Of a DNA stretch of 64,000 nucleotides, positions 53,981 through 64,000 are shown one piece after another (the stretch's first letter is position 1; the number at the start of each line of letters is the position of its first letter). Both the position numbers and the translations under genes were made by a program. The notes beneath the pieces were generated by a model, which saw nothing but the letters and a program-made list of their open reading frames with translations, ran no database searches and was not told the origin of the DNA. The stretch comes from an uncultured Candidatus Poseidoniales archaeon. GTDB taxonomy: Archaea; Thermoplasmatota; Poseidoniia; Poseidoniales; Thalassarchaeaceae. The DNA lies in assembly GCA_902593945.1 (NCBI GenBank), contig CACJKA010000002.1:16807-80806 (forward strand), written 5' to 3'.

Positions 53981-56143
53981 TTATTGATTGATTTGTTTGA
54001 TTTTTTCCAACAAAATAGAATTGACTAATTTTCCATCAGCGGAACCCCCAAGTTTAGCCATAACCATGCCCATTAATGGGCCTACTGCTGCCATCCCCTT
54101 TTCCTTTATGAAATCCAACTTATCAGCAATTATTGCGTCAATTGCTTCTTCGACTGATGAGCTGTCTGCAGGAGTAAATCCTTCAATATCTGCTGTTTTT
54201 GAAATCCAATCTAATTTTTTATCAAGCGTCGAAAAATCTTCATCTGTGTTCAATATATATTGAGAACCAAGAGGAATCATGCCCTCTCTAGTAATAATTC
54301 CTTGTTCTTTCGAATATACTAGTAAGGCTAGCAATTCCCAAGGAACATTTGATGCTGATGTGTCTGATTTGTTGGCAATTTCGGATCTGGAATTGTCTAG
54401 TAGAATTGATGCCCAGGGCTTGGCTGGAAGAATCATTGAAGATGATTCATTGGTAATTAATCCTGAGACAAATACATCATCTAATTCATTCCCCAATATT
54501 GCCTCAATCTGATTATTGGAAATATCATATTTTTGTAATCTTAACAATCTTTGCTCCTTATTCATAGGTAAATTAGAATTTATCTCCTCCCACCTACTAG
54601 ATTTCAGGTTCAATATTTGTACATCCGTTTCGGGATACATACGTGCGCCACTAGGCAAAGGCCTCATTGCAGTAGTAGTACCATCCTCTGGGGCGCCTTT
54701 TCTAATGACGACATTACGAACTTCTCCTGGTATTCTGTGATATGCGGCTCTCGCTCTAAGTAGAACTGATTCGAGGGCTAATTCTGCTTGCCAACTAGGG
54801 GCTACGCACAAGATAAATGCATCAGATTCAGATAGTGACATTGCTTCTCTTACATTATTGACTTCAGTTTCTGTAATACCATACGCAGGTAATTCATCAG
54901 AATGGAAAATTCCTGCTACTCCCGCTTGTTTTGCAGAACTAGCCAATTCTCTTCCGAGCCTAGGTAACTGTGAACCTTCAGAATCTTCTCTCTTGGAGCC
55001 AATTTTTCCAGCAAAACCTTTCAACTTCAGACCTAAAACTACGGAGCCTGAAGACAATGTGTTTTGTATCATTTGTGACGATGAGTTGGAAAATAAATTG
55101 GTTAAATCTTGGGTTTGAAATGGTAATCTCGATGAGGCTGAAAGAGCAACTCTATTTTCTACTGGTTTAGAGTCTAATCGTCTATCGGATGGCAAAGGAG
55201 GAAGATCTGCTTCTTCTCGTAACTCATTACATAACCTATACATGTGTAGTTGTCTGGCCATCTCTATACGAATTATCTTAGGAATCCAATCTAAATCTTG
55301 ACAACCTTTGATTTCTACCCTCACACCACAGGCAATGCTGACATTGAGGTCTTGTCTAATAGAGCCCAAACCTCTCCTAACTAAACGTGTATCACGTAGT
55401 AATGTACCAAGGTGTAAGGCTACCTCTTTAGCATGTTCAGGTGTCTGAATATCTGGAGCTGTTGCAATCTCAACTAGAGGCATTCCAAGTCTATCTAGAG
55501 TATAGTAAACCACCTCTCCTTCCGTAGTTAATTTGCTCTCTAATTTCCTAGCAGAATCTTCTTCAAGGCATACGACATCAATTCCTACAATACCATCATC
55601 TGTTTCAATAGTTCCATCTGTTGCAACCAATGTCGTTCTCTGAAAACCACTAGTATTAGAGCCATCCACTACTGTCTTTCTCATCGTCTGCATTGAAGAA
55701 ACGGGTTTGGCTCTCATCATTGCGGCCATCGTTAATACTGCATCAACAGCATCACTATCGTGACTCAATGGAGGAGCCTCATCTAACTCAATTAATCCTG
55801 CATTGGGTGGTTGAATATATACAAAGGAACGATTTCTACGTGATTCGAAACGGGCTGTAATATCTACTTGACCGCCCTCTCCTTGAGATGCTCTAAGTTT
55901 CCTTTGAGAACGCGCCCACTCTTCTGGAATCTCTGAAAGTGAATAATCAAACAATTGACTAGGCATCCGAGAATGTAATTTTCCCGTATCTAATTGTTGA
56001 TGAATCTCTAAACCACACATAAAACCCAAACTTTGAGGGTCTAAATTACTTGGAGAATCAACGTCTCCTCGTGGCTCCATATTAATCACGACAGGGTTAT
56101 CTTTCATAGGGTGAACGGGCCTATGCGAAACTATATTCGTCAT
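53981..56143 (-). CDS. gatE: Glu-tRNA(Gln) amidotransferase subunit E
   Basis: A 720-residue archaeal-specific GatE, which with GatD converts Glu-tRNA(Gln) to Gln-tRNA(Gln). The CGLEIHQQLDTGKLHSRMPS opening, the GatB-like core with TMRKTVVDGSNTSGFQRT, and the inserted GAD-type domain (about 320-450) are visible, then the helical tRNA-binding tail (YqeY-like). The start at 56143 is chosen from several in-frame codons: the reading frame is open up to 56197, but the conserved core begins about 35 residues further on, so any start between 56197 and 56080 is possible. It overlaps the MCM gene. GatD is not in the window. Confidence 0.95.
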   Translation of the reverse strand: MTNIVSHRPVHPMKDNPVVINMEPRGDVDSPSNLDPQSLGFMCGLEIHQQLDTGKLHSRMPSQLFDYSLSEIPEEWARSQRKLRASQGEGGQVDITARFESRRNRSFVYIQPPNAGLIELDEAPPLSHDSDAVDAVLTMAAMMRAKPVSSMQTMRKTVVDGSNTSGFQRTTLVATDGTIETDDGIVGIDVVCLEEDSARKLESKLTTEGEVVYYTLDRLGMPLVEIATAPDIQTPEHAKEVALHLGTLLRDTRLVRRGLGSIRQDLNVSIACGVRVEIKGCQDLDWIPKIIRIEMARQLHMYRLCNELREEADLPPLPSDRRLDSKPVENRVALSASSRLPFQTQDLTNLFSNSSSQMIQNTLSSGSVVLGLKLKGFAGKIGSKREDSEGSQLPRLGRELASSAKQAGVAGIFHSDELPAYGITETEVNNVREAMSLSESDAFILCVAPSWQAELALESVLLRARAAYHRIPGEVRNVVIRKGAPEDGTTTAMRPLPSGARMYPETDVQILNLKSSRWEEINSNLPMNKEQRLLRLQKYDISNNQIEAILGNELDDVFVSGLITNESSSMILPAKPWASILLDNSRSEIANKSDTSASNVPWELLALLVYSKEQGIITREGMIPLGSQYILNTDEDFSTLDKKLDWISKTADIEGFTPADSSSVEEAIDAIIADKLDFIKEKGMAAVGPLMGMVMAKLGGSADGKLVNSILLEKIKQINQ

Positions 56144-58283
56144 TTTTTGGTTGAAATAATATTCCACTAGCACGCATTTGTTGGATAATTCTATCAACGG
56201 TTAATTCATCTATATTTTTGGCTAATGCTCTATTATAAATTGAAGTAATTACTGCTATGTTGCCATTTTCTGAACAAATATCGCGAATAATGTTTTTAAC
56301 AATCACACTTGTATTTCTCTGTTTGACAGTTGTTCCTGAGAACTCTGATTCATCTTCTATCCCTGATTCTTCTCTCCAATGCTTGAATACTGCTAATGCT
56401 ACCTTTGCATCTTCTGCTGTAGCATCTTCACGAAGGAACATTCGCGCATGAGCCTCTGTAAGCCTGATCAACGCCTCTAATGCCCTAGCAGTGATTGGAA
56501 CTACATTTGATTCGCCGCCTTCATCCGTATCGTCTCGACCGAAAGATTGCCTTTCTTGGACATAATACTCAAGGATCAATGCCATGACATCTTGATTTAT
56601 ATTCGGATGATAATTTCTTTTAGCAAATGCAATGTATTTTCTAAGGAAGGCCTGGCTAAGATGTTCTGTCCCGTCGTCTCCCTTTATTATGACCTGTTCT
56701 TTGTTTTCTTCGACCGGATCCATTGCAACAAATTCATCTATAAGTGCCTCAGGAACACCTCTTGTACGGCTACGCAAAATATGTTTGGCTATCATTTCAT
56801 CATTTTCTGCCTTAACCTCATCTCTCATCATCCATATAATATCAAATCTAGAAGCTAATGGTGGTGGTAATCCAGTCTCCTTAAACGAACGTATGACACT
56901 AGTATTTGCTGCACGGTTCGAAAAGCGACCCTGCTTTGGATTCGCTGCAGCAATAATCGCACATCTAGAAGGTAAAGAAGCGGTTATACCTCCTTTAGAA
57001 ATATCAATTCTCTGTTGCTCCATAGCAGGGTGCATGACTTTTCTATCATCTTCAGTTATTTTATCAAACTCATCAATAGCTGCTAATCCCCTATCGGATA
57101 ATGGCAAAACTCCGGCTTCCAAAGAGAACCTTCCATCTGCAAAAGTATCCCTAACTGCTGCTGCGGTTAATCCTGCACCGGAAACACCCCCTCCTGATGC
57201 AAACTTACCCCGAGGAGAAAGTGCTGAAACATAAGTCAATAATTGTGATTTCGCAACTCCCGGATCACCCATTAGTAAAATATGGATATCTCCTCTTGTA
57301 CGAGTGCCGTCTGGATTTTTTCTTGAAACTCCTCCAAATAATTGCAGGGCAAGTGACCTTTTGACAAAATTCATCACACCAGTTGAGAATATAGAAGGCG
57401 CGATTGAATTCTGCATTAAACGGAGAAGATCTTCTCTTTGCGAAATCGCTAATATTTCCTCTTGTTCTTCGTCAGTAATCTTAATTTCTGTAAATGGAAC
57501 AGATTCATGTTCAGAACTAATTAGGTGGTAAATAATATCAAACATGGGTGTTTTTTTATTTTTTATAACCTCGCTATATACAACAGGAATCATGTTAGCC
57601 ACAATTCTTTGACCCGGTAAATGCTTGTTCACTAAATCTCCTTCAAGAAGAACCTTTGCGCGACCTGGTTGAGCTCCACTTTCAACAGATTCGGGTAATT
57701 CTTGAATTTCTATCCATTGATTATTTATCAGTCTTGAAACATTAAAAACTAGATTAAAACGCGTTGCTCCGCCTCTGCCAGCACTCTCGCCACATCCTCC
57801 TTGATCGGTAGGTAGACAACGGATCGGTTCAATTAGTTCCCTTTCATTATTCTGCATTATTTCTTGAGTTACTCCGCAAGATTCACATTGAAATGCTGCG
57901 ATGTGCATTCTTGGTTTGATCTCTGAAATCTTGATAACTTGTACATCACTACTACGGAGTTTTTCAATATCTGAAGATCCGATTTCTCTAATTGCTCGAC
58001 GGCTGTCTCTAGGTAATTCACCTACTCTAAGTATCACGTCCAAGGCTTCACCACGTTCTCTACAAATTTCCCTAAGTGTATCTTTACCAGTGTTCAATAT
58101 TTGTCTTGGGAATTGCAAAATATCTTCTGCGAAATCTGGATCGAAAGCCTGTAATTCGTGGAATGGTATAGAAAGTGTTGGAGTAATAGACTGTTTAGAA
58201 AGTAAAGTAAATATCTCTGTTTCTTTTGCCTCTAAAAAGAAAGTTTTCCAACGAGCAGAGGAGTCATGTGCTGCCATTGTCAT
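56121..58283 (-). CDS. mcm: Replicative helicase MCM
   Basis: A 720-residue hexameric DNA helicase. The N-terminal zinc site is visible as CESCGV and then two further cysteines (RCLPTDQGGC). The AAA+ core has the Walker A GDPGVAKSQL, Walker B LAAIDEFDK, sensor 1 AAANPKQGRF, and arginine finger in SRFDIIW. The C-terminal winged-helix tail ends in FQPKNDEYSFA. It unwinds DNA at the replication fork with CMG-like partners elsewhere in the genome. It precedes gatE on the same strand, with overlapping ends. Confidence 0.97.
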   Translation of the reverse strand: MTMAAHDSSARWKTFFLEAKETEIFTLLSKQSITPTLSIPFHELQAFDPDFAEDILQFPRQILNTGKDTLREICRERGEALDVILRVGELPRDSRRAIREIGSSDIEKLRSSDVQVIKISEIKPRMHIAAFQCESCGVTQEIMQNNERELIEPIRCLPTDQGGCGESAGRGGATRFNLVFNVSRLINNQWIEIQELPESVESGAQPGRAKVLLEGDLVNKHLPGQRIVANMIPVVYSEVIKNKKTPMFDIIYHLISSEHESVPFTEIKITDEEQEEILAISQREDLLRLMQNSIAPSIFSTGVMNFVKRSLALQLFGGVSRKNPDGTRTRGDIHILLMGDPGVAKSQLLTYVSALSPRGKFASGGGVSGAGLTAAAVRDTFADGRFSLEAGVLPLSDRGLAAIDEFDKITEDDRKVMHPAMEQQRIDISKGGITASLPSRCAIIAAANPKQGRFSNRAANTSVIRSFKETGLPPPLASRFDIIWMMRDEVKAENDEMIAKHILRSRTRGVPEALIDEFVAMDPVEENKEQVIIKGDDGTEHLSQAFLRKYIAFAKRNYHPNINQDVMALILEYYVQERQSFGRDDTDEGGESNVVPITARALEALIRLTEAHARMFLREDATAEDAKVALAVFKHWREESGIEDESEFSGTTVKQRNTSVIVKNIIRDICSENGNIAVITSIYNRALAKNIDELTVDRIIQQMRASGILFQPKNDEYSFA

Positions 58284-58496
58284 TCTTTTCCATCTCCTGG
58301 CTTTGCTCCGAAGTACTTGCAGTCTATAACCAAATTGGATGTTTTAAGGTACCCCTTTGTTTCTAGTGGAGTTTGAAAGCAAAATCAGGATTCAAAAATA
58401 TAATATTATACTTCCACTGGAATGTTTAGAAAAAATCGCCGGGTATAAGAAAATCGCGAAGCGTTGGATTCAAGTTTGAGGCTCCTATCCGGATTC
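58284..58496. promoter_or_regulatory. Divergent intergenic region between MCM and the PPC-domain gene
   Basis: A 213-base AT-rich gap with a TATA-like stretch aaatataatattata at about 58396-58410. I see no RNA gene or repeat besides a weak AGTGGA/TCCACT pairing at about 58366 and 58414. It probably holds the promoters of both genes. Confidence 0.45.
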
Positions 58497-58925
58497 ATGG
58501 AATTCAGTAGAATAGGTGACGATGTTCTTTTGAGATTAGATCCGGGGGAAGAGATACACCAGTCTATTCAAAGCCTTTCAAAATATGGAATTGAATGCGC
58601 AATAATTACAAGTGGGATAGGAAGAGTTAGGAATATTCGAATAGGATATTTATCAGCAGATGGAATTTATCAAACCTTAGAACATGATGGCCCGATGGAA
58701 TTACTGTCTACACAAGGCAATCTAGCTCCTGGCCCTGATGGGCCATTTACACACCTACATACTCTAATGTCAGATAATGGACATAAAGTACATGGAGGTC
58801 ACTTATATCATGCAACAATTCATGTAGTTGGTGAAATACATCTACGTGTATTAGATTCTAATACTATGAAGAGGGAACCTACTAATACAGATTTTGTAGC
58901 TTTGAAATTCTGTAATTTGGAGTGA
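58497..58925 (+). CDS. PPC/DUF296-domain protein
   Basis: A 142-residue single PPC domain (plant and prokaryote conserved), a trimeric fold. It shows the LDPGEEIHQSIQSL opening, GPMELLSTQGNLAP strand and the HLHTLMSD...HGGHL histidines that form a probable metal site at the trimer interface. In prokaryotes stand-alone PPC proteins have unknown function; in plants the domain joins AT-hooks. The ATG at 58497 gives the usual N-terminus; an upstream in-frame TTG adds 11 residues. It is followed 4 bases later by the hydrolase gene. Confidence 0.88.
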   Translation: MEFSRIGDDVLLRLDPGEEIHQSIQSLSKYGIECAIITSGIGRVRNIRIGYLSADGIYQTLEHDGPMELLSTQGNLAPGPDGPFTHLHTLMSDNGHKVHGGHLYHATIHVVGEIHLRVLDSNTMKREPTNTDFVALKFCNLE

Positions 58926-58929
58926 TAAA

Positions 58930-59544
58930 TTGAAAGTTCTTTGGGCTCATGGACTCGAAGGGAGTCCTAATGGTTCGAAACCTACGTGGATAATAGAAAA
59001 TCTAGGATGGAATGTCATTTCGGTCGATATGAGTAGAAATGGTTGGACAATTGGTGACCAAACAAAAGTAGTTATTGACAAGATTTCAGAAATTGATGAT
59101 TTTGATTTAATTATGGGTTCGTCTTATGGTGGGTTGGCTGTTGCAAATGCAGCTAATGAATTATTAGATAGAGATTTGCGATTAGTGTTAATGGCTCCAG
59201 CATTTGGATTGGCGGAAAATTTCCAAAATATTGCAGGAAAAGATGGGTTGAAGGAGTGGGAAAATAACGGATTCAGGCCTTATTTTCACCATGGACTGAA
59301 TGAAGAAATTAAATTGGGTTGGGATTTTATGATTAGTGCTGAGAAGATGTCATGGCCAAAAATAAAACATCCAACTGTAATAATACATGGCATCTCTGAT
59401 GAAATCGTATCAATAGAATCATCTAGAAAAGTTGCCGGATCCAATTCAAATATTGAATTGATAGAGGTTGAGGATGGGCATCGGTTAGGAAACTCACTAC
59501 ATTTCATCCCAATTGCTGTTGAAAAGGTATTTTCGATGCAATAA
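58930..59544 (+). CDS. Alpha/beta hydrolase, YqiA-like esterase
   Basis: A 204-residue hydrolase with the catalytic triad visible: nucleophile Ser in MGSSYGG, Asp in HGISDEIV, and His in EDGHRL. An oxyanion-loop HGLEGSPNG segment opens the protein. It resembles the small UPF0227/YqiA esterases. The start codon is a TTG, 4 bases after the PPC gene stop. The substrate is unknown. It is convergent with the ABC transporter operon, 8 bases apart. Confidence 0.85.
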   Translation: MKVLWAHGLEGSPNGSKPTWIIENLGWNVISVDMSRNGWTIGDQTKVVIDKISEIDDFDLIMGSSYGGLAVANAANELLDRDLRLVLMAPAFGLAENFQNIAGKDGLKEWENNGFRPYFHHGLNEEIKLGWDFMISAEKMSWPKIKHPTVIIHGISDEIVSIESSRKVAGSNSNIELIEVEDGHRLGNSLHFIPIAVEKVFSMQ

Positions 59545-59552
59545 TTCCTGAT

Positions 59553-60266
59553 TTAATGAGACCCAAGGAAATATTCACCTATCTCTGGGTCGGTTAAAAT
59601 GTGCTGAGCGTCTCCTGAATGAACAACTTTTCCTCCTGCAAAAATATAGCCTCTATCTGAACGTGCAAGACTAAGACGAGCATTTTGCTCCACTATTAGA
59701 ACTGTAATCCCCTCATCTCTCAAAGCATCTATTCGTTCGATGATTTGTTGTTGATATAAGGGGCTCAATGCAGCAGTTGGTTCATCTAATAATAAAAACT
59801 TAGGATTGGATATCAAAGCACGTGAAATTGCCAACATTTGTCTTTCACCTCCTGATAATGAGGCTGCCAAATCATGTACTCTTTCTTTTAGATCTGGGAA
59901 CATATTCAAAGCGCGCTCAATTCTTTCATTCAGTACTAAATTTGAGAGGCTATTACCACCCATCTGGAGATTTTCATGAATTGTTAAAGAAGGGAATACA
60001 TTATCCACTTGAGGAACATACGCAATTCCTCTATTTACTAACTGATCAGTACGCCAACCAGATACATCTTCATCATTATGACTTACATCTCCTGAGTAGT
60101 AGCTAGCTATTCCAAATATTGTCTTAATAAACGTAGATTTTCCACATCCATTCGGCCCAATAATCGTAACAAATTCTCCTTCCTCAACGTGTAAATCGAT
60201 ATCGTATAGAATTTGTACTGAACCGTATCCTCCGTTGAGGCCTTTTACATCTAGTACTCTACTCAT
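59553..60266 (-). CDS. livF: Branched-chain amino acid ABC transporter ATP-binding protein LivF
   Basis: A 237-residue ABC ATPase. Walker A is GPNGCGKST, the signature LSGGERQML, and Walker B FLLLDEPTAALSP; the YGSVQILYDIDL and PQVDNVFPSLTIHENLQMG segments match LivF. The start is placed at the ATG at 60266, which follows a gaggagg site; a TTG three codons earlier overlaps the livG stop. It is the last gene of the operon livHM-livG-livF. The substrate may be branched-chain amino acids, urea or short peptides. Confidence 0.93.
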   Translation of the reverse strand: MSRVLDVKGLNGGYGSVQILYDIDLHVEEGEFVTIIGPNGCGKSTFIKTIFGIASYYSGDVSHNDEDVSGWRTDQLVNRGIAYVPQVDNVFPSLTIHENLQMGGNSLSNLVLNERIERALNMFPDLKERVHDLAASLSGGERQMLAISRALISNPKFLLLDEPTAALSPLYQQQIIERIDALRDEGITVLIVEQNARLSLARSDRGYIFAGGKVVHSGDAQHILTDPEIGEYFLGSH

Positions 60267-60271
60267 TATAC

Positions 60272-61048
60272 TCAATCCTCCTCACCCGCAGAACCAAGAT
60301 AAGCCTCAATCACTGCTCTGTTTGATTTTACTTCTTCAGGAGTCCCGACCATTAGAACTTCTCCTTCATTCATAACGATAATTCTATCAACTCCTTGTCT
60401 GAGAATAAAATCCATATTATGCTCAATAATCAATATAGAAATTCCCGTTTCATCTACTGTTTTACGCAGATTGTTAAAGATTTTCATTGCTAAAGGTCCG
60501 GCTACACCTGCAACCGGTTCATCAAGTAGAAGTAACTTTGGTGAGCCCATCCGAGACCTACCAATATCAACTAATTTTGACTGCCCCCCGGATAATTCAC
60601 TCGCTAAATTTTCAGCCATATGAGGGACTTCTAATTCTTCTAAAATATCATATGCCTCTTGTAATCTTTCTTTCTCGGCTTGGCGAGATTTGGGGAATAA
60701 TAATGACTTGAGTTTGTTAGGGGAAAATTGATTTCTTGGAGGCACCAGTAGATTTTCAATAACAGTCATTTCTCGCCAAAGACGAGTGTGCTGGAAAGTT
60801 CTTGTCATTCCTAAACTATGAATTTGATCCGGTCTCATCTTTGATACGTCTTTTCCATAAACCTCTACTTTTCCAGTTGTCTGATCTAATAGTCCGCTAA
60901 TACAATTAAAAGTAGTAGATTTGCCACACCCATTAGGACCGATTAGCCCCACAAATTCTCCTTCAAATATTTCGAAAGACACGTCTTTTACAGCCACAAG
61001 ACCGCCAAACTCCTTACGAAGATTTTCTACTCTAAGTACTGGTTCCAC
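60272..61048 (-). CDS. livG: Branched-chain amino acid ABC transporter ATP-binding protein LivG
   Basis: A 258-residue ABC ATPase paired with LivF. It has Walker [11 protein letters not shown], the signature [14 protein letters not shown], Walker [13 protein letters not shown] and the H-loop His in LIIEHNMDF. The long insertion before the signature ([17 protein letters not shown]) is typical of LivG. It starts with GTG overlapping the fused permease stop (TAGTG). It energises the fused permease upstream. Confidence 0.93.
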   Translation of the reverse strand: MEPVLRVENLRKEFGGLVAVKDVSFEIFEGEFVGLIGPNGCGKSTTFNCISGLLDQTTGKVEVYGKDVSKMRPDQIHSLGMTRTFQHTRLWREMTVIENLLVPPRNQFSPNKLKSLLFPKSRQAEKERLQEAYDILEELEVPHMAENLASELSGGQSKLVDIGRSRMGSPKLLLLDEPVAGVAGPLAMKIFNNLRKTVDETGISILIIEHNMDFILRQGVDRIIVMNEGEVLMVGTPEEVKSNRAVIEAYLGSAGEED

Positions 61049-64000
61049 TAACTATCCTCTCCCTCAATTTGTAAGTCATTAGATTCTCCAATTATTGAAT
61101 TCCTATTTGGTCTGAATGGTACTTCAGGAATTAGTCCCTTAGGGTTTAATTTAAGTGAAAATAACATTAAACATCCGATAAGTAATACCTTCACATAAGC
61201 CATATCTGCTCTAATTACTCCTCCTGTAAATGATTCATCAATAGATCGCTCGCCCATCAATAACAATGTAAAGAGGAATATGAATATCCCTGAAATTCCG
61301 ACGTCTATAGTTGCTCTATGTTTCAGTAATAAACCAATTATTAGTATCGCAATAAATATTTTCGTTGCATCCCAATGATTAATTACAAGCCATTTGAATA
61401 GTCTATCTATATTATCTGCGGTAGAATATAGAGGTAGATCGGGAGAACCTTGTGCAGCTACAAGTACATTGAATACGAACTCCATAAGGACAATAATGAA
61501 AGCTCCAATTATCATCCCCTTGTTGTTTGCTTTACCACCAATAATGAAAGCTGCCCAAACAAGGAAAGTTGAACGTGCAGGAGCCATTATAGATGGTTCG
61601 AAACCAGTAAGTTTCCAGGCCCAAAGGACTCCTGCAAGGCCCGCTATACCTGCTCCTAAAGCAAGACTTGCTGCTTTATGAGAAAGCACATCATGTCCAT
61701 GATGTTGGGCTACATCTTCGTCTTCTCTAATCGCTTTTAGGATTCTCCCCCAGGGTGAAGAAAGTATTGTTTCTAGAAGCCACCATACTAAAACAACCAA
61801 GACCATCCCGATTAGTGCCAACAGGAACATGTAAGGTGCTGGCTCTACAACTCCATTTACATCAGTCAGATTCATTAATTCTCCAACCTTATTAGCAGGA
61901 CCTAATAATAATTCATCATTTCTACATGCGTCGGCACTAATATAATCTGAATCGGGCCCAATTGAAACTCCAGATCCACAAAACCACCATTGTTTCAGAG
62001 GTAATGTATACTTAGAAATACCAATTGCAGAACCAATTGAACCGACTCTTAGTAACGGCTCTCCCGCTAGTAAAACTCTGACAATCTCTCCTAAGGAAAT
62101 TGTAACTATAGCAAAATAATCCATTCTCAGACGAGCTGTTGGATATGCTAGAGCCCACCCAAATGCTGCGGCGAGTAAAACTGCAACGATTGTTGCCGGC
62201 ATTACTGGCCAAGCATAACCATGTACTTCAGTAGGTGCAGTTAAAATTCCAACTGTAATTGCTCCTATGCCAACAAAGAATATTACTCCAAAATTGACCA
62301 TACCGGTAACTCCTGTATGTAGATTCAATGAAAAGGACATTAGAATAAATATGGAAAGAGTTAGTAGAACGTTAGAAACTTGTAGTGTTTTACTAAAGTT
62401 CATATTATCAGAATCAGAAATTGGAAGCCATATTAAAAATAATATAAGTATGATTAACATGATTACAAACATAATATTAGATCCAATTATACTTTCTCTT
62501 CCATATTTCATACCGTTAGATAAAATAGGGAATTTTTCTTTCATATTATTTTTATTCTTAGAATAATTATCAGTAACAAAAGATATCATAGGTTTGATTG
62601 AAGAATCGACGATTAATATCAATTTAGCGTACTGATCTTTCACTAAAGTCATGATTTTATTAAGATATTCTGTGACGGAAAAATTTGAGGTTGAGATAAT
62701 CGTTTTTTTATCTGTTTTGGTTTGTTTCAAAATGCTTTCATCAGACAAATATTCTATACATTGGAATAACGCGAAAAGATAAATTAAAATTGGTAAAAGA
62801 GGCCATAATAGATAATCAAAAGATGTTAACAAATCAACAAACCAGATTTCAGTTTGCATTAGATCGAACCAAGAGAGATCGAGATCAGATACAGAATCTG
62901 TGAAATATGGTGAGTCTTCAGGCTGTAAGATTCCGTCAGAACCCGAAATTAATCCATAATTAGTATCTGCATCAAAGTTGGAAATACAGGATTCCGAGCA
63001 AGTTCCAGATGCGAATGAGTTTCTTTTAACGAAGAGAAGAAGTCGATGAATAAAATAGCCGCCTATGCTCAAAAATGCTAAATTTTGAGCCCTATCTGGT
63101 CTATTGTTCCACCAATTATGAATACCTAATAAGGCAGTGAGTGGGAATATCGAAAGTAAGATGGTTATAATTTTTGAAGATTTTTCAGATTCTCCGGAGA
63201 GTCGTTTTTCTTCCTCTCTTGACCTTTTACTCCTTAGTCTATCAACTTTCCATTTTTCATACGCATCGCCGATTCCTTCTGGCATAATCATCAATACTGC
63301 TACCAAGAAAATATAGGGCATTACTCCATCCATTGCAGTATAATTAGAACGCTCTAGAGGGCTGCCTATTCCAATTAAAATAGGAGATGAAAGAGCACGT
63401 ACAAAACCTACAATTAGAGATGCAACTATAGCCCCAGGTATTGAGCCAATAGTACCTAAAACAATTACCGCAAAAGATGGTAAAAGGAGCGTGAATGCTG
63501 TTTCAGGATTATATCTTAGAGTTATAGCGAAAATTGCTCCACCTAAACCTGATATTCCAGCAGATAAAAATGCACTAGTTAATTGAATCTGTTCAACATT
63601 GATTCCGCTACTAGCAGCTAGTTCTGGATTATCTGCAACAGCACGCATTTTCCTTCCAAGTCGTGTCTTTGTAAGCAAAAGGAGTAATATGGCAACAGAT
63701 GAAAAAATAACTACTGGAACTATGCCCTTGTAGTATGCATAATTTGTTGTTGCCTGAGTTATACAATCAATATTGGTATCATATAGTTCGAAGAAAGGTC
63801 TTGAGTCTTCGCTTACTATCCGAGATAAAATTGGTTCACCAGTTACTTGATCAACCCCAGTTTGTTCACAATTATAGTGATTGTAGCTTTGAGCCGCATC
63901 CCAACGATTGTCCCCATCTAAATCAATAAAGGACTCTGGCAGGCCATTATTGCCAGCATCATAAATTCCGTTCCCATTAGAGTCCCAGAAAGGCTCTGCG
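61048..64000 (-). CDS. Fused LivH-LivM permease, 5' end outside the window
   Basis: A permease of at least 983 visible residues; the frame is open to the window edge, so the N-terminus is missing. The first visible 86 residues are an extracellular insert of LivH, with two calcium-binding-like loops (DSNGNGIYD and DLDGDNRWD). Then come the LivH helices with [20 protein letters not shown] and [12 protein letters not shown] long linker, about visible residues 265-530, holds a soluble acidic part and extra helices, after which LivM begins, with [19 protein letters not shown] and [19 protein letters not shown] at 63678 would truncate LivH and is not a plausible start. Confidence 0.85.
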   Translation of the reverse strand, partial: AEPFWDSNGNGIYDAGNNGLPESFIDLDGDNRWDAAQSYNHYNCEQTGVDQVTGEPILSRIVSEDSRPFFELYDTNIDCITQATTNYAYYKGIVPVVIFSSVAILLLLLTKTRLGRKMRAVADNPELAASSGINVEQIQLTSAFLSAGISGLGGAIFAITLRYNPETAFTLLLPSFAVIVLGTIGSIPGAIVASLIVGFVRALSSPILIGIGSPLERSNYTAMDGVMPYIFLVAVLMIMPEGIGDAYEKWKVDRLRSKRSREEEKRLSGESEKSSKIITILLSIFPLTALLGIHNWWNNRPDRAQNLAFLSIGGYFIHRLLLFVKRNSFASGTCSESCISNFDADTNYGLISGSDGILQPEDSPYFTDSVSDLDLSWFDLMQTEIWFVDLLTSFDYLLWPLLPILIYLFALFQCIEYLSDESILKQTKTDKKTIISTSNFSVTEYLNKIMTLVKDQYAKLILIVDSSIKPMISFVTDNYSKNKNNMKEKFPILSNGMKYGRESIIGSNIMFVIMLIILILFLIWLPISDSDNMNFSKTLQVSNVLLTLSIFILMSFSLNLHTGVTGMVNFGVIFFVGIGAITVGILTAPTEVHGYAWPVMPATIVAVLLAAAFGWALAYPTARLRMDYFAIVTISLGEIVRVLLAGEPLLRVGSIGSAIGISKYTLPLKQWWFCGSGVSIGPDSDYISADACRNDELLLGPANKVGELMNLTDVNGVVEPAPYMFLLALIGMVLVVLVWWLLETILSSPWGRILKAIREDEDVAQHHGHDVLSHKAASLALGAGIAGLAGVLWAWKLTGFEPSIMAPARSTFLVWAAFIIGGKANNKGMIIGAFIIVLMEFVFNVLVAAQGSPDLPLYSTADNIDRLFKWLVINHWDATKIFIAILIIGLLLKHRATIDVGISGIFIFLFTLLLMGERSIDESFTGGVIRADMAYVKVLLIGCLMLFSLKLNPKGLIPEVPFRPNRNSIIGESNDLQIEGEDS

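Noticed and set aside
63670..63678. TTG start for the LivM-containing permease at 63678
   Set aside because: The frame continues upstream to the window edge with a LivH-like helix and an extracellular insert, so the gene is partial and starts outside.

Overview
The window reads as an AT-rich, gene-dense archaeal chromosome segment, most likely from a marine Group II archaeon (Candidatus Poseidoniales, Thermoplasmatota). Archaeal identity rests on MCM helicase, a PriS-type primase subunit, GatE, Pth2, Spt5, Sec61-gamma-type SecE, P0/P1-type stalk proteins L10 and L12, the archaeosine radical SAM enzyme RaSEA, a TrmB regulator, an AK6-type adenylate kinase and FtsZ. A class II photolyase, four-domain fasciclin/cupredoxin surface protein, cold-shock protein and peroxiredoxins suit a sunlit-ocean lifestyle. 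The marine Group II assignment is an inference from gene content. I found no rRNA, tRNA, CRISPR array, IS element or prophage, and no gene-free stretch above 300 bases.

Layout. 1-9.2 kb: secreted FAS1/cupredoxin protein, then a minus-strand run of Rieske protein, SDR, UbiB-like kinase, TPR protein, TrmB regulator, peroxiredoxin and GTP cyclohydrolase II. 9.3-13 kb: plus-strand class II photolyase, SRPBCC-epimerase fusion, BCP peroxiredoxin and cold-shock protein. 13-22.8 kb: amidohydrolase, large SF2 helicase, zinc-finger protein, primase subunit, flavin monooxygenase, CAX antiporter, AK6 kinase and CDP-alcohol phosphotransferase. 22.8-27.7 kb: ftsZ followed by the secE-spt5-L11-L1-L10-L12 operon. 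27.7-35.4 kb: YchF-like GTPase, a cytochrome-oxidase-subunit-I-like membrane protein with a small partner, RaSEA, a hexapeptide acyltransferase, a coiled-coil protein and an M20 peptidase.

35.4-44 kb: a two-gene AddB-AddA-like helicase-nuclease operon. 44-51 kb: thioredoxin-like exported protein, threonine aldolase, a 1095-residue RCC1/Cys-repeat surface protein, aminotransferase and cysteine dioxygenase. 51.4-54 kb: an aquaporin-like membrane protein behind a strong-looking promoter, Pth2, an ECF transporter S component and a DUF4430-like anchored protein. 54-58.3 kb: GatE and MCM. 58.5-64 kb: PPC-domain protein, alpha/beta hydrolase, and a branched-chain amino acid type ABC transporter (LivF, LivG and a fused LivH-LivM that runs off the window end).

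The most unusual items are altered forms of conserved machinery: Spt5 carrying an N-terminal Nudix-like domain without a canonical Nudix box, an L11 gene that encodes only the C-terminal domain, a possible L1 autoregulatory hairpin abutting the L1 ribosome binding site, an oxidase-like subunit apparently lacking most heme ligands, an aquaporin-like protein lacking NPA motifs, an Add-type nuclease in which both subunits carry iron-sulfur-type cysteine sets, and a LivHM fusion with calcium-binding-like loops outside the membrane. Residue-level comparisons with families are from memory, not computed alignments.
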